A stretch of 64,000 bases of DNA, from contig JACQZW010000055.1 of NCBI GenBank assembly GCA_016213675.1, positions 61,594 through 125,593 of the forward strand, read 5' to 3'. Of this stretch, positions 6,623 through 15,949 are shown one piece after another. The DNA comes from Acidobacteriota bacterium (GTDB lineage Bacteria > Acidobacteriota > Thermoanaerobaculia > Thermoanaerobaculales > Thermoanaerobaculaceae). Under the pieces are notes generated by a model. The model ran no database searches. It had not been told where the DNA came from and was given only the letters and a program-made list of their open reading frames with translations. Every line of letters starts with the position of its first letter. Positions within the stretch are counted from its first letter, which is position 1. The position numbers and the translations under genes were made by a program.

Positions 6623-9337
6623 TCAGGCATCGCTCTTCGGCGGCTCGGCCAAGGCCACCGACAGCTCGCGGGCGAGCGCGTTGATGTCGAAGGGCTTCTG
6701 AAGAAACCGCATGCTGCCGTCGTTGACCCCGCGCCGCACTGACTCGTCCTCCGTGTAGCCCGACATGAACACGATCCTCGCCTGTGGCCACCGCAGCGCG
6801 AGCCGGCGCGCCAGCTCCGGGCCATCGATGCCCGGCAGCATGAGATCAGTGAGCACCAGGTCCGGAGCAGGGGTGCTGCCCAGGGCTTCCACCGCTTCGC
6901 CGCTGCCCGTGGAGATCACCTCGTAACCGAGGAACTCGAGGAGCTCGACGAGGCCCTTGCGCGCGCCCTCTTCGTCCTCCACCACCAGCACCCGCTCGCC
7001 ATGCCCGCGGGGCAGTATTGCCTCGCCGCTCGGCTCGCGGGAAGTCGCGTCTCCCGCCGACGCGGCCGGGAACGTGACGCGAAAGCGGCTACCCCTTCCC
7101 AGGCTGCTCTCGACCTCAATGCGGGCGCCGTGCTGGCCCACGATCCCGTGGACGACCGACAGGCCCAGGCCGGTCCCCTTCCCCACGTCCTTCGTGGTGA
7201 AGAACGGCTCGAAGAGGTGCTGCCGCACCTCCTCGCTCATTCCTGCGCCGTCATCCTCGACCTCGACCCAGGCGTCGCCATCGCCACCAGTCCGGACGGT
7301 CAGCGTCCCCCCCGAAGGCATGGCGTCCTTGGCGTTGACTGCCAGGTTCATCAGGACCTGCTGGACCTGCCCGGCATCGCCTTCGATCCACAGCTTCTGC
7401 GGAGCGATCTCGACCGTGAGCCTGATGTTCTCCGGGATGAGCCGCCGGAGCATGACGCCTGCAGCGCCGACGACCTCGCCGAGATCGAGGCGGCTCTTCT
7501 CGACCAGTTTTCGACGGGAGAAGAGCAAGAGCTGCTGGGTGAGGCTAGCACCCCGCCGGATCAGGGCCTCGAGCTCGCTCGAGGTCCTGACCAACTCCGC
7601 AGAAGGCGCCCGCAAGCGCAGAACTTGGGCCAGCGACATCATTGCCTGCAGGATGTTGTTGAAGTCGTGCGCCACGCCACCGGCGAGCCGACCCACCGCT
7701 TCCATCTTCTGCGCTTGAATGAGCTCCGCCTCCAACCGCTTGCGCTCGGTGATGTCCTGCTTGACCGCAATGAAGTGGCGAATCACACCCGTTGCATCGC
7801 GCACCGGGGTGATGGTCATCTCCTCCGGGTAGAGCGTGCCGTCCTTGCGCCGGTTGACCAACTCGCCGTGCCACGCCGAACCCGCGGTGATCGTTCGCCA
7901 CAGCTCCCGGTAGTACCCTTGGTTCTGGAGTCCGGACTTGAGAATGCGGGGGCTCGCGCCTCGCGCCTCGTCCAACGGGTATCCGGTCAGCCACGTGAAG
8001 GCCGCGTTGGCCCACTCGATCCGGCCTTCAGGATCGGTGATGACAATTGCGTTCGCCGCAGCCTCCAAGGCATTGTCCCGCAAGGTAAGCTCGTCCTCGG
8101 CCCGGGCCCGCTCGGTCACGTCCTCAAGACAGAGGAGCACGCGGGGGTTGTTCCCAGCCTCGAGCCTGGCCGTTGCCCCGAGAAGAGCGATCTCCCGTGA
8201 TACGCCTGCCCGGACCAGAACCGTCCGCCGCTCGATCCCCCGGTGGACCCGCCCGGTCGTCAGCGTGTCCTCTAAGGCCAGGCGGAGCGCGCAATCCGCG
8301 CAGTCCGGCCCGAAGCCGCAACCGCGCGGATCGTCAAGGGCGTGAATGCACCCAAGCATGCCGCACGCACGGTCCTCCTTCAGCTCGGCTTCGGACCGCC
8401 CGGTCAGCGCCTCGAACGCCGGGTTCGCGTACAGCACCCTGCGCTCCGCATCGACGACGCACATGAGGACAGGGGCGTGGTCGTAAACCGCTCGGAGTTC
8501 CTCTCGGCTGCGCTCGAGGGCTGCGAACGCGCGCTTCTGCTCAGTGACGTCGAGCACCGTGAACGTCACGCCCCTGCCGTGGTCTCGCAGGTCGATGGGC
8601 GTTGAGCTGAGGACGACGTCGATGATCTCGCCGTTCTTGCACCGCCAGCGGGTCTCGACGGTTCCGGTCCCGACCCCGGCGATCTGGCGGTACTTCTCCC
8701 GCCCGACGAACTCGTACTCCTCGTCGCTCGGGTAGAGCAACCTGGCGTTTTGACCCAGCAGCTCGTTCCGCGTGTATCCGGTGATCTGGCACAACCGGTC
8801 GTTGGCCTCGAGAATGACGCGCTCACGGACGAGCCCGATTCCGACCGGCGCAGCTCGGAAGATGCTGGCCAGCTTCTCGTTCCCTGCCTGCAACGCCGCT
8901 GCCGAGGCCTTTCGTTCCATCAGCAGCCGCCACTCACGGAGCGTGCCCTCCACGGTGCGCGGCATCGCGGCGAAGGCTTCGGGGGACTTGACCACATAGT
9001 CCAGCGCTCCGGCCTTCAGGGCTTCGACCGCCGTCTGTTCGTCGCCGAAGCTCGTCATCACGACAACGGGAAACTCGGCGGCTTCCGCCCCAGCGGCCAG
9101 GGCCTCGATCGCGCGGCCATCCGGAAGCTTCAGGTCGATGACGGCGATTGCGGGCGGGCGGGCGGCAACCGCTTCGTGGAACGCACGCAGCGACCCGACC
9201 ACCCGGACGACGGCGTCCGGGACGGTGACGGCGAAAGCTCGGCGAATCGCCTCCGCGTGGGCGGCTTCGTCCTCGACGATAAGGAGGTCGAGCGCGGGTG
9301 CGCCCGAACCTCGTGGCGAGCCCTCGGAACGGCTCAT
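6623..9337 (-). CDS. hybrid sensor kinase REC-PAS(3)-HisKA-HATPase-REC
   Basis: 904 residues, no membrane segment, so cytoplasmic. An N-terminal receiver (about 15-130, Asp68) is followed by three PAS domains (about 150-270, 280-415, 420-535). The phosphoacceptor His557 lies in KMEAVGRLAGGVAHDFNN; the ATPase has NLAVNAKDAM and GTGLGLSVVHG. A second receiver follows (about 782-895, Asp831, KPFD). The second PAS contains an unusual cysteine cluster: C325, C330, C340, C346, C349. The start overlaps the preceding kinase gene's stop (ATGA at 9334-9337), so the two are co-translated. Its ends are strongly similar to that neighbour while the PAS content differs, indicating a tandem duplication. The signal is unknown; downstream partners are probably other phosphorelay proteins in this block. 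Confidence 0.9.
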   Translation of the reverse strand: MSRSEGSPRGSGAPALDLLIVEDEAAHAEAIRRAFAVTVPDAVVRVVGSLRAFHEAVAARPPAIAVIDLKLPDGRAIEALAAGAEAAEFPVVVMTSFGDEQTAVEALKAGALDYVVKSPEAFAAMPRTVEGTLREWRLLMERKASAAALQAGNEKLASIFRAAPVGIGLVRERVILEANDRLCQITGYTRNELLGQNARLLYPSDEEYEFVGREKYRQIAGVGTGTVETRWRCKNGEIIDVVLSSTPIDLRDHGRGVTFTVLDVTEQKRAFAALERSREELRAVYDHAPVLMCVVDAERRVLYANPAFEALTGRSEAELKEDRACGMLGCIHALDDPRGCGFGPDCADCALRLALEDTLTTGRVHRGIERRTVLVRAGVSREIALLGATARLEAGNNPRVLLCLEDVTERARAEDELTLRDNALEAAANAIVITDPEGRIEWANAAFTWLTGYPLDEARGASPRILKSGLQNQGYYRELWRTITAGSAWHGELVNRRKDGTLYPEEMTITPVRDATGVIRHFIAVKQDITERKRLEAELIQAQKMEAVGRLAGGVAHDFNNILQAMMSLAQVLRLRAPSAELVRTSSELEALIRRGASLTQQLLLFSRRKLVEKSRLDLGEVVGAAGVMLRRLIPENIRLTVEIAPQKLWIEGDAGQVQQVLMNLAVNAKDAMPSGGTLTVRTGGDGDAWVEVEDDGAGMSEEVRQHLFEPFFTTKDVGKGTGLGLSVVHGIVGQHGARIEVESSLGRGSRFRVTFPAASAGDATSREPSGEAILPRGHGERVLVVEDEEGARKGLVELLEFLGYEVISTGSGEAVEALGSTPAPDLVLTDLMLPGIDGPELARRLALRWPQARIVFMSGYTEDESVRRGVNDGSMRFLQKPFDINALARELSVALAEPPKSDA

Positions 9338-12300
9338 CGCGGCCTATCCAGGACCGAGCGCAGCTCCCGGGCCAGGGCCGTCATGTCGAAGGGCTTCTGC
9401 AAGAAGCGTAGACTGCCGTCGTCCACCCCGCGGCGTACGGCCTCGTCCTCCGTGTATCCCGACATCAGGACGGCCCTCATCGCGGGCCAGCGCACCTTGA
9501 GATCCGATGCGAGCTCCGAACCGCCGAGGCCAGGGAGCATCAGGTCCGTCAGCAGGACGTCGGGTGACTCCTCGGCCGGAAGCATGCTTGCCTCCTCGCC
9601 ACTACCCACCGCCGTCACCTGGTAGCCGAGCAGCTCGAGCAACTCGGCAAGCCCCTTGCGAGCGCCCTCCTCGTCCTCGACGACGAGCACCCGCTCGCCG
9701 TTCCCACGCGGCAGCTCCGTCTCGCCGCTCGGGTCCTTGCTGGTCGCCTCCGGGGCCGAGACGGCCGGGAGGATGACGCGGAACCGGCTGCCCTCGCCCG
9801 GCGCGCTCTCGACCTCGATCCGCCCGCCGTGCTGCTCGACGATCCCGTGCACGACCGACAGGCCCAGTCCCGTCCCCTTTCCCGTCTCCTTGGTCGTGAA
9901 GAACGGCTCGAACAGGTGCGCCCGCAAGGCCTCGTCCATTCCGTGGCCGGTGTCGATCACCTCCAGCACCGCCTCGCTCACCAGGCCGCTCGAGCGAATG
10001 GTCAGTGTGCCGCCACCGGGCATCGCGTCCCTCGCGTTGACCGCCAGGTTCATCAGCACTTGGTGGAGCTGCCCCGCGTCGCCATCCACCCACAACCGTT
10101 CCGGCGCGTTGTCGACGATGAGCCGGATGTTCTCGGGAATCAACCGGCGCAGCAGCACGCTCGCCGCGCTGGCCAGCTCGCCCAGGTCCAACCGCCTCCG
10201 CTCCGCCACCTGCCGCCGCGCGAAGAGGAGCAACTGCTGCGTCAGGCCCGCACCACGCTGGATGAGGGACTCGACGTCTCCCACGACCTTGGCCAGGTCC
10301 GACGACCCGGCTCGTAGCCGCAGCACCGTCGCGAGCGACAGCATCGCCTGCAGGATGTTGTTGAAGTCGTGTGCCACCCCGCCCGCCAGCCGCCCAACCG
10401 CCTCCATCTTCTGCGACTGCAGGAGCTGCGCACGGCTGTGCACCAACGCTTCCTCCGCCCGCCTGCGTTCGGTGATGTCTTGAATCGTCCCGCGCATCTT
10501 CAGCGGGCGTCCTTGGGCATCACACTCCAGCCTGCCCAGTCCGTGAACCCAACGCACGGCCTGATCGCTCGGACGGACGATGCGGTACTCCTTGTCGAAT
10601 GTCTTCCCCGTGCCGACGACCTCGTTCGCGAAGTAGTCGACCATCATTGCGCGGTCATCGCGATGGATGAGAGCCGCCCACCCCTCAACCGAGCGGTCGT
10701 AGGCCTCATCCACGCCAAAGACCGAGTCCAGCACGTCCGACCCTGCCCACCGTCCGGCGGCGATATCCAGGACGTAGCTGCCCAGTCCCGCGATGCGTTG
10801 CGATTCTCTGAGCATCTCCCGGCTCTCGCGCAACGCCTCGTCGGCGCGCCTGCGCTCCGTGACATCACGCCAGACGCAGTGGTAGACGGGCTGCCCGAGG
10901 ATCTCGGTGACCTGCGCTGTGACGTGAACGTCCCTGATTCCCCCGTCTTTCGCGCGCTGGTGGGTCTCGAAGTCGCTGCGCCCTGCGCTGATGACCCTGG
11001 CGATGGTCGATCGCGTCTCATCTGGTGTCTCCGAGTCCTCGAGATCGAAAATGCTCAGACGGGCGAACTCCTCGCGCGAGTAGCCCAACTGCCGGTGCGC
11101 CGCTTCGTTGAATTCGAGCGGGCGCGCCGTTCGCGGATCGAGCACCACGATGCCGTCAGGAGAATGCTCGAACAACAGGCGGTAGCGGGTTTCGGCCTCG
11201 CGCAATGCCGTCTCCGCCCGCTTGCGTTCGGTGATGTCGCGAATCGCCGCGATGTGGACCGGCCGCCCCCGGTTGGTGAAGAACCGTCCCGTGATCTCGA
11301 CCGGAAACTCGGTTCCGTCCTTCTTCCGATGAACTCGCAGAGGAACGGTGATCACGTGGTCGGAGATCACCGGCGTGCCGTGGGTGACCCGTTGCGTCTC
11401 CTCCGGCTGGGCCGACAGGTCGGTGTTCCTCTTGGCCAGCAACTCCTCGCGGCTGAACCCATACAGCGCCGCGGCCGCGCCGTTGGCTTCCAGGATGCGG
11501 CCGGTCTCGTTGTCGATCAGGAGGAGGGCGTCGGATTCCATCTCGACAAGCTGGCGATAGCGCTCCTCGCTCTCCTGAAGCGCTTCCTCCGCCCGCTTGC
11601 GTTCGGTGATGTCGGTGATGGTCCCAACGTACCCGACGACTTCTCCCTCGGCGTTTGTCTCCGGGGTGGCTTGCCCCATGACCCAGACGACGGTTCCATT
11701 CGCACGTACGAGCCGATAGTCCGCGAAGGATGCCCTGGCTAGTTGGCTACTGTCGCGCCAGCTCTGGATCAGGCCCTCCCGGTCATCTGGATGAACCACG
11801 CGCAGCCAGCCATCTCCCAGAGCTTCCTCGACTGTGAGCCCAGAGAGATGGGACCATGAGGGATTGACGTACGTCGTCGCGCCTTTCTCATCGGTGCGGA
11901 AGATTCCGACCGGGGAGACCCTGGCGAGGCTCTGGTAGCGTTCCTCGCTCTCCTCGAGATCTCGCTCCGCCTGCTTTCGCACGGAGATGTCACGGGCCGT
12001 CGTGTGCATGAGCGCCTTGCCCTCGACGACGATCCTCCGGCTGCTGAACTCGGTGTCGACCTTGCGGCCGTCCTTGCGCCGGGTCGCCGCCTCGCTGAGG
12101 ACCTCCGTGCCGGCCATGATGCTGTCGTGGTGAGTTTCGTACGCGTGCAGGTCGGCCTCCTCGTGGAGGTCGGGGATCCGCATCGAGAGCAGCTCCTCGG
12201 CCGAGTAGCCGGTTAGCTCGCTGGCCGCGGCGTTGACGGCCACGAAGCGGGAGTCTGCGTCGCTGATGAAGATCGCGTCGCGCGAACCCTCGAAGATCGC

Positions 12301-12741
12301 TTCCTGCATGGCGAGTGACCGAGCCAAGGCCTCCTGCGTCAGCTTGCGCTCCTGGAGAAGTGACCATTCCCGCAGTGCGCCTCCGGCAACCCGCGGCATG
12401 AGGGCGAATGCGTCGGGCGACTTGACGACGTAGTCGAGCGCCCCCGACCTCATCGCCTCTACCGCTGTGTGCTCATCGCCGAAGCTCGTCATCACCACGA
12501 TCGGAAACGGTCCCGCGTCGGTGGGCGAGGTCAAGACCTCGATCGCGCGCCCGTCCGGCAGATTCAGGTCGACGATCGCCACGTCCGGCACGTGGGCAGC
12601 CACGGCCTCGCGGTACTCGCGCAGCGACCCGACCACCTCGACGACGGTGCTCGGGTCGGCTTTCGCGAAGGCTCGCCGGATCGCCTCGGCGTGGGCCGGC
12701 TCGTCCTCCACCACCAGAACGAAACAGTTGCCGGCGGTCAT
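9334..12741 (-). CDS. hybrid sensor kinase REC-PAS(5)-HisKA-HATPase-REC
   Basis: 1135 residues from ATG 12741, cytoplasmic. Order: receiver (about 6-120, Asp58 in AIVDLNLPDGRA); five PAS/PAC units (about 143-258, 266-383, 391-508, 516-633, 650-762), most ending in a DITERKRAEEAL-type linker; the kinase core with His791 in GGVAHDFNNILQAM; ATPase motifs NLAVNARDAM and GTGLGLSVVHG; and a C-terminal receiver (Asp1066). ATG 12741 is preferred because it starts just before the receiver and lies 5 nt after the upstream regulator's stop; an in-frame GTG at 12777 would overlap that gene. An N-terminal receiver before the PAS array implies that it receives phosphate from another kinase, probably the neighbouring membrane kinase. 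Confidence 0.9.
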   Translation of the reverse strand: MTAGNCFVLVVEDEPAHAEAIRRAFAKADPSTVVEVVGSLREYREAVAAHVPDVAIVDLNLPDGRAIEVLTSPTDAGPFPIVVMTSFGDEHTAVEAMRSGALDYVVKSPDAFALMPRVAGGALREWSLLQERKLTQEALARSLAMQEAIFEGSRDAIFISDADSRFVAVNAAASELTGYSAEELLSMRIPDLHEEADLHAYETHHDSIMAGTEVLSEAATRRKDGRKVDTEFSSRRIVVEGKALMHTTARDISVRKQAERDLEESEERYQSLARVSPVGIFRTDEKGATTYVNPSWSHLSGLTVEEALGDGWLRVVHPDDREGLIQSWRDSSQLARASFADYRLVRANGTVVWVMGQATPETNAEGEVVGYVGTITDITERKRAEEALQESEERYRQLVEMESDALLLIDNETGRILEANGAAAALYGFSREELLAKRNTDLSAQPEETQRVTHGTPVISDHVITVPLRVHRKKDGTEFPVEITGRFFTNRGRPVHIAAIRDITERKRAETALREAETRYRLLFEHSPDGIVVLDPRTARPLEFNEAAHRQLGYSREEFARLSIFDLEDSETPDETRSTIARVISAGRSDFETHQRAKDGGIRDVHVTAQVTEILGQPVYHCVWRDVTERRRADEALRESREMLRESQRIAGLGSYVLDIAAGRWAGSDVLDSVFGVDEAYDRSVEGWAALIHRDDRAMMVDYFANEVVGTGKTFDKEYRIVRPSDQAVRWVHGLGRLECDAQGRPLKMRGTIQDITERRRAEEALVHSRAQLLQSQKMEAVGRLAGGVAHDFNNILQAMLSLATVLRLRAGSSDLAKVVGDVESLIQRGAGLTQQLLLFARRQVAERRRLDLGELASAASVLLRRLIPENIRLIVDNAPERLWVDGDAGQLHQVLMNLAVNARDAMPGGGTLTIRSSGLVSEAVLEVIDTGHGMDEALRAHLFEPFFTTKETGKGTGLGLSVVHGIVEQHGGRIEVESAPGEGSRFRVILPAVSAPEATSKDPSGETELPRGNGERVLVVEDEEGARKGLAELLELLGYQVTAVGSGEEASMLPAEESPDVLLTDLMLPGLGGSELASDLKVRWPAMRAVLMSGYTEDEAVRRGVDDGSLRFLQKPFDMTALARELRSVLDRPR

Positions 12742-12746
12742 CGAGA

Positions 12747-13199
12747 TCACAGTGCTTCGTGTGGATACCGGTTCCACGCCAGCCAGTAGAAGCCGAAGGC
12801 GTCCATCAGCTTGGTGAACTTCTCGAAGTCCACGGGCTTGACCAGGTAGCTGCCCGCCCCACTGGCATACGCACTGACCATGTCTACCTCGGCGGCCGAG
12901 GTGGTGAGCACGACGGTCGGGATGGCGCGAAGGTCCGGGTCTTCCTTGATCCGCCGCAGCACCTCCAGGCCATCGACCTTGGGCAGCCGGAGGTCGAGGA
13001 GCACGATGTCGGGCCTCGGGATCGCTTCCGGGTCGGCGTAGGCTCCCTCACGGAAGAGGAAGTCCAACGCCGCCTGGCCATCCGTCACATGGACGATCCG
13101 GTTCGCCACCCGGAAGGCGGCCAGGTTCCGGCGCACGATCTCGGCGTGTGCCATGTCGTCCTCGACGAGCAGGATGTTGATCGGGTCTCCCTTGACCAT
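12747..13199 (-). CDS. single-domain response regulator (Rcp1-like)
   Basis: 150 residues forming one receiver domain. Visible are the acidic pair (LLVEDDMAHAEIVRR), the phosphoacceptor region (PDIVLLDLRLPKVDGLEVL), the VVLTTSAAEVD switch region and the YLVKPVDFEKF lysine motif. The long DFLFREGAYADPEAIPRPD loop is typical of the Rcp1 type that partners phytochrome-like and PAS/GAF kinases. A good ribosome site (GAGGAGAAGG) precedes ATG 13199, and the upstream kinase gene ends only 12 nt away, so this is probably its cognate regulator. With no output domain it would shuttle phosphate, possibly to the downstream hybrids. Confidence 0.9.
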   Translation of the reverse strand: MVKGDPINILLVEDDMAHAEIVRRNLAAFRVANRIVHVTDGQAALDFLFREGAYADPEAIPRPDIVLLDLRLPKVDGLEVLRRIKEDPDLRAIPTVVLTTSAAEVDMVSAYASGAGSYLVKPVDFEKFTKLMDAFGFYWLAWNRYPHEAL

Positions 13200-13211
13200 T
13201 GTCCCTTCTCC

Positions 13212-15824
13212 TCACCTACCCTGGCGCTTCGTCCCGGCGAGGGTGAAGCGGAAGGTGGCGCCCCTGCCGATCCCTTCCGACTCCGCCCAGATTCGCCCAC
13301 CGTGCAGCTCGACGATCCTCTTGACCAGCGCGAGACCGATGCCGGTCCCATCGCTGCCGGGGTCGAGCTTCTCGAACAGGCCGAAGAGCTTCGTCCGGTG
13401 CCGCGGGTCGATTCCCTTGCCGGTGTCGCGGACAAAGAACACCGTCTCTCCGCCCGACTCCTCGAACCCAATCTCCACCCGAGGCGCCGGCTGATCGCCC
13501 ATGAACTTGACCGCGTTGTCGACGAGGTTCTGGAAGACCTCGACAAGTCGCGGGCGGTCTCCGAAGAGGAGGATCGGCTCGTCCGTGACCTGGAGTTGCA
13601 CGCCCCGCTCGGCGATCTGCCCGGCCACCAGGTCCACGGCCTCGTTCACGATGGCCTGCAGCGGCGCCTCGACGGACGGGTTCATGGTGCGCCCGACTCG
13701 CGACAGCTCGAGCAGCTCGTCGAGCAGACGGCTCATCTTTTCGGTTGCCGCATGCAGGTAGTGCATGTCCTTCTCGACGGGTGCAGGATCGGACCCCGCC
13801 AGGTCCTGCACCAGGTAGCCGAGGAACGTCTTGATGGTGACCAGCGGACTCTTCAGGTCGTGCGAGACGGCGTAGGTGAAGCGCACCAGCTCGTCGTTGC
13901 GAGCCTGCAGCTCCTGGTCCCTCTGCCGCAGCGCGTCCTCGGCGCGCTCGCGGTGCAATCGCGCGCCGAGGAGTGGCGCGACGAATCGGGCAATTGTCTC
14001 AAGCGTGGTGAGGTCTGCTTCCGTGTAGTCCGCTTCCTTGTTGGCGACCTGGAAGAGGCCGATGACATCCCCCCGCATCAGGATGGGAAGGGAGATGTGC
14101 CTGTGAAGCGTGACGTGGCCGGCCGGCGTCTTGGTCGAGACCACGTTTGAGAAGTTCGGCCTTCTCTCCCGGATCGCCCGGGGCCAACTGCTGTCCCCCC
14201 AGGTCTCGCGGGGGAACACGATGCTCTTCTCGGGGACCTGGCACTTGTCCCAGACCTGCCGCGTCATGGTCGGCACCACGAGGTTGCCGGCCTCGTCGAG
14301 GTAGCCGAAGACCCCGAACGGGCTCTTCATGACCTCCAGCACGACCTGAAGCACCTCGTTGAACATCTCGTCGTCGGAGTGCGTGAGGAACACGGTGGCG
14401 ATTCGGGCCTGAACTGCAAACGCCTCCTCGGCCCGGCGGCTCTCGGTGATGTCGCGGGCGGTGGAGAGCGCCCCGGTCACGCGCCCGTCGGCATCCTTGA
14501 GCACCCGGCACCACCAGGCGAGCAGGCGCGTCTCGCCGTCCCTGCGCCGTTGCCAGCTCTCGAGGTAGACGACGTCTTCCCGGCCGGCGAAGAGCGGCTG
14601 GACCGTGTGATAGGTGTCCTGCTCACCCTCGAAGTAGTGGGCAACCTCCTTGCCGAGCACGCCCTCCCCGAAGAACTCGAAGCCCGGCTGATTGGCCCAG
14701 GTGTACACCTTGTGCTCGTCCACCTCCATGACGATGTCCGGGATGGCGGAGAGCAGCGCTTGCCGGCGCGCGGCAACTGCGTGCAGTGCGGCCGTCGTCT
14801 CGTAGCGCTCCCGGTAGTGGCGGGCGCGCTGGTGCCGCCAGACGAGTCCGACGGCGGCGCCGCCGGCGAGGACCAGCGCGACGATCAGCGCGACGATCTC
14901 GTGCAGGCGTCCCCGGAGCGGGGAAAAGACTTCAGTCGAGTCCATGCGGGCCACGAGCGCCCAGGGTGAGTCGGGAACGGAGCGGACGGCGGCGAGCACC
15001 GCCTCTCCCCGGTAGTCGGTTCCCTCCTCGACCCCTTCGTGCCCCAGCACGGCCTTCACCGCCGGGACATCGAGACGCGTCAGCGGGATGCGGAGGTTGA
15101 GGGCCGTGTGCTTCTGAAACTTGAGCTCGTTGAGGAAGAGCGAGTCGTGGCCGTCGCGACGGACGAGCAGCGTCTCCGCCGTCCGGCTTGGGACCGGCCA
15201 GCGGTTGATCAAGGGGTAGAGGTAGGTCTCGGGGTCGATGCGCAGGACGAGCACGCCCAGAGGCGCGTGACCTGCCCGCTCGTCGAGGACCGGCACGACG
15301 AGCGACAGGTGGATGGGGCGATCCGTTGCGTCGCGATGGAAGTCGAGGAACTCGATCCGTCCCGACCGCGTGATCTCGGGGAGTCGGTTCCTCAAGTGCT
15401 CGGCAAGCGGCTCCGTCGTCTCTGGGACGGCGAGGCGTTCTACTCCGTCCGCGGCGAGCAGGAACACCCGATCGTACCCGTACGCGTCCCGAACGGGTTT
15501 CAGCCAGGCCTCGAGCTCTCGGCGGGCCTCGATTCCCGCGCGATCCTCAAGGAGCCTCCGCACCAGCGCCGAGAAGTTGGAGTTGCGGAAAAAGACCTCG
15601 GCGTCGCCCAGGCGCTCCTTGCGCCACTGCACGAGCTCGTCGACCTTCAGCTTCGCGATCGCCGAGAGCTGTTTCTCGACCTGCTCACGGTAGTGCGTCT
15701 CGTAGGACCGGTAGTAGGAGTACCCGGACACCATGGCGACCAACGACAGAAGGACCAAGAGCGCCACGAGCGCCCACGCGGGGCGCTGCGATTCCCGGCG
15801 TCCGATCTCGCCGCGCCCGTTCAC
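13212..15824 (-). CDS. membrane sensor kinase with extracytoplasmic sensor, PAS, GAF, HisKA and HATPase
   Basis: 870 residues from GTG 15824. TM1 is about residues 16-36, TM2 about 306-330, enclosing a roughly 270-residue extracytoplasmic region that reads as a double-CACHE-like sensor. Inside follow a PAS (about 350-470, ending ALSTARDITESRRAEEA), a GAF domain (about 480-640) and a HisKA of the FTYAVSHDLKSPLVTIKTF type. This differs from the AHDFNN type of the hybrids and resembles phytochrome-family kinases. The ATPase includes NLVDNAVKFMG and GTGIGLALVKRIVELHGG. It has no receiver of its own; the adjacent Rcp1-like regulator fits. It heads a probable four-gene operon ending at 6623. Confidence 0.9.
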   Translation of the reverse strand: MNGRGEIGRRESQRPAWALVALLVLLSLVAMVSGYSYYRSYETHYREQVEKQLSAIAKLKVDELVQWRKERLGDAEVFFRNSNFSALVRRLLEDRAGIEARRELEAWLKPVRDAYGYDRVFLLAADGVERLAVPETTEPLAEHLRNRLPEITRSGRIEFLDFHRDATDRPIHLSLVVPVLDERAGHAPLGVLVLRIDPETYLYPLINRWPVPSRTAETLLVRRDGHDSLFLNELKFQKHTALNLRIPLTRLDVPAVKAVLGHEGVEEGTDYRGEAVLAAVRSVPDSPWALVARMDSTEVFSPLRGRLHEIVALIVALVLAGGAAVGLVWRHQRARHYRERYETTAALHAVAARRQALLSAIPDIVMEVDEHKVYTWANQPGFEFFGEGVLGKEVAHYFEGEQDTYHTVQPLFAGREDVVYLESWQRRRDGETRLLAWWCRVLKDADGRVTGALSTARDITESRRAEEAFAVQARIATVFLTHSDDEMFNEVLQVVLEVMKSPFGVFGYLDEAGNLVVPTMTRQVWDKCQVPEKSIVFPRETWGDSSWPRAIRERRPNFSNVVSTKTPAGHVTLHRHISLPILMRGDVIGLFQVANKEADYTEADLTTLETIARFVAPLLGARLHRERAEDALRQRDQELQARNDELVRFTYAVSHDLKSPLVTIKTFLGYLVQDLAGSDPAPVEKDMHYLHAATEKMSRLLDELLELSRVGRTMNPSVEAPLQAIVNEAVDLVAGQIAERGVQLQVTDEPILLFGDRPRLVEVFQNLVDNAVKFMGDQPAPRVEIGFEESGGETVFFVRDTGKGIDPRHRTKLFGLFEKLDPGSDGTGIGLALVKRIVELHGGRIWAESEGIGRGATFRFTLAGTKRQGR

Positions 15825-15885
15825 CGGAACGCTCGTGCCTCACCCACGGAAATCGCCCCCCCTGCGATTAGTCTCCCAGAGCTTG

Positions 15886-15913
15886 ATCTTTTCGAGTCTA
15901 GCACCGGTGTCAA
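15886..15913 (-). promoter_or_regulatory. possible promoter of the kinase operon
   Basis: A perfect TTGACA (15913-15908 on the minus strand) is followed after 16 bp by AAAGAT (15891-15886), a weak -10. It is in the right place, 62 nt before the GTG start at 15824, in the only sizeable gap upstream of the operon. Confidence 0.35.
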
Positions 15914-15949
15914 CGAGGCTCCTGCGTCCTCGGGCGGTGTTGCCCCCTG

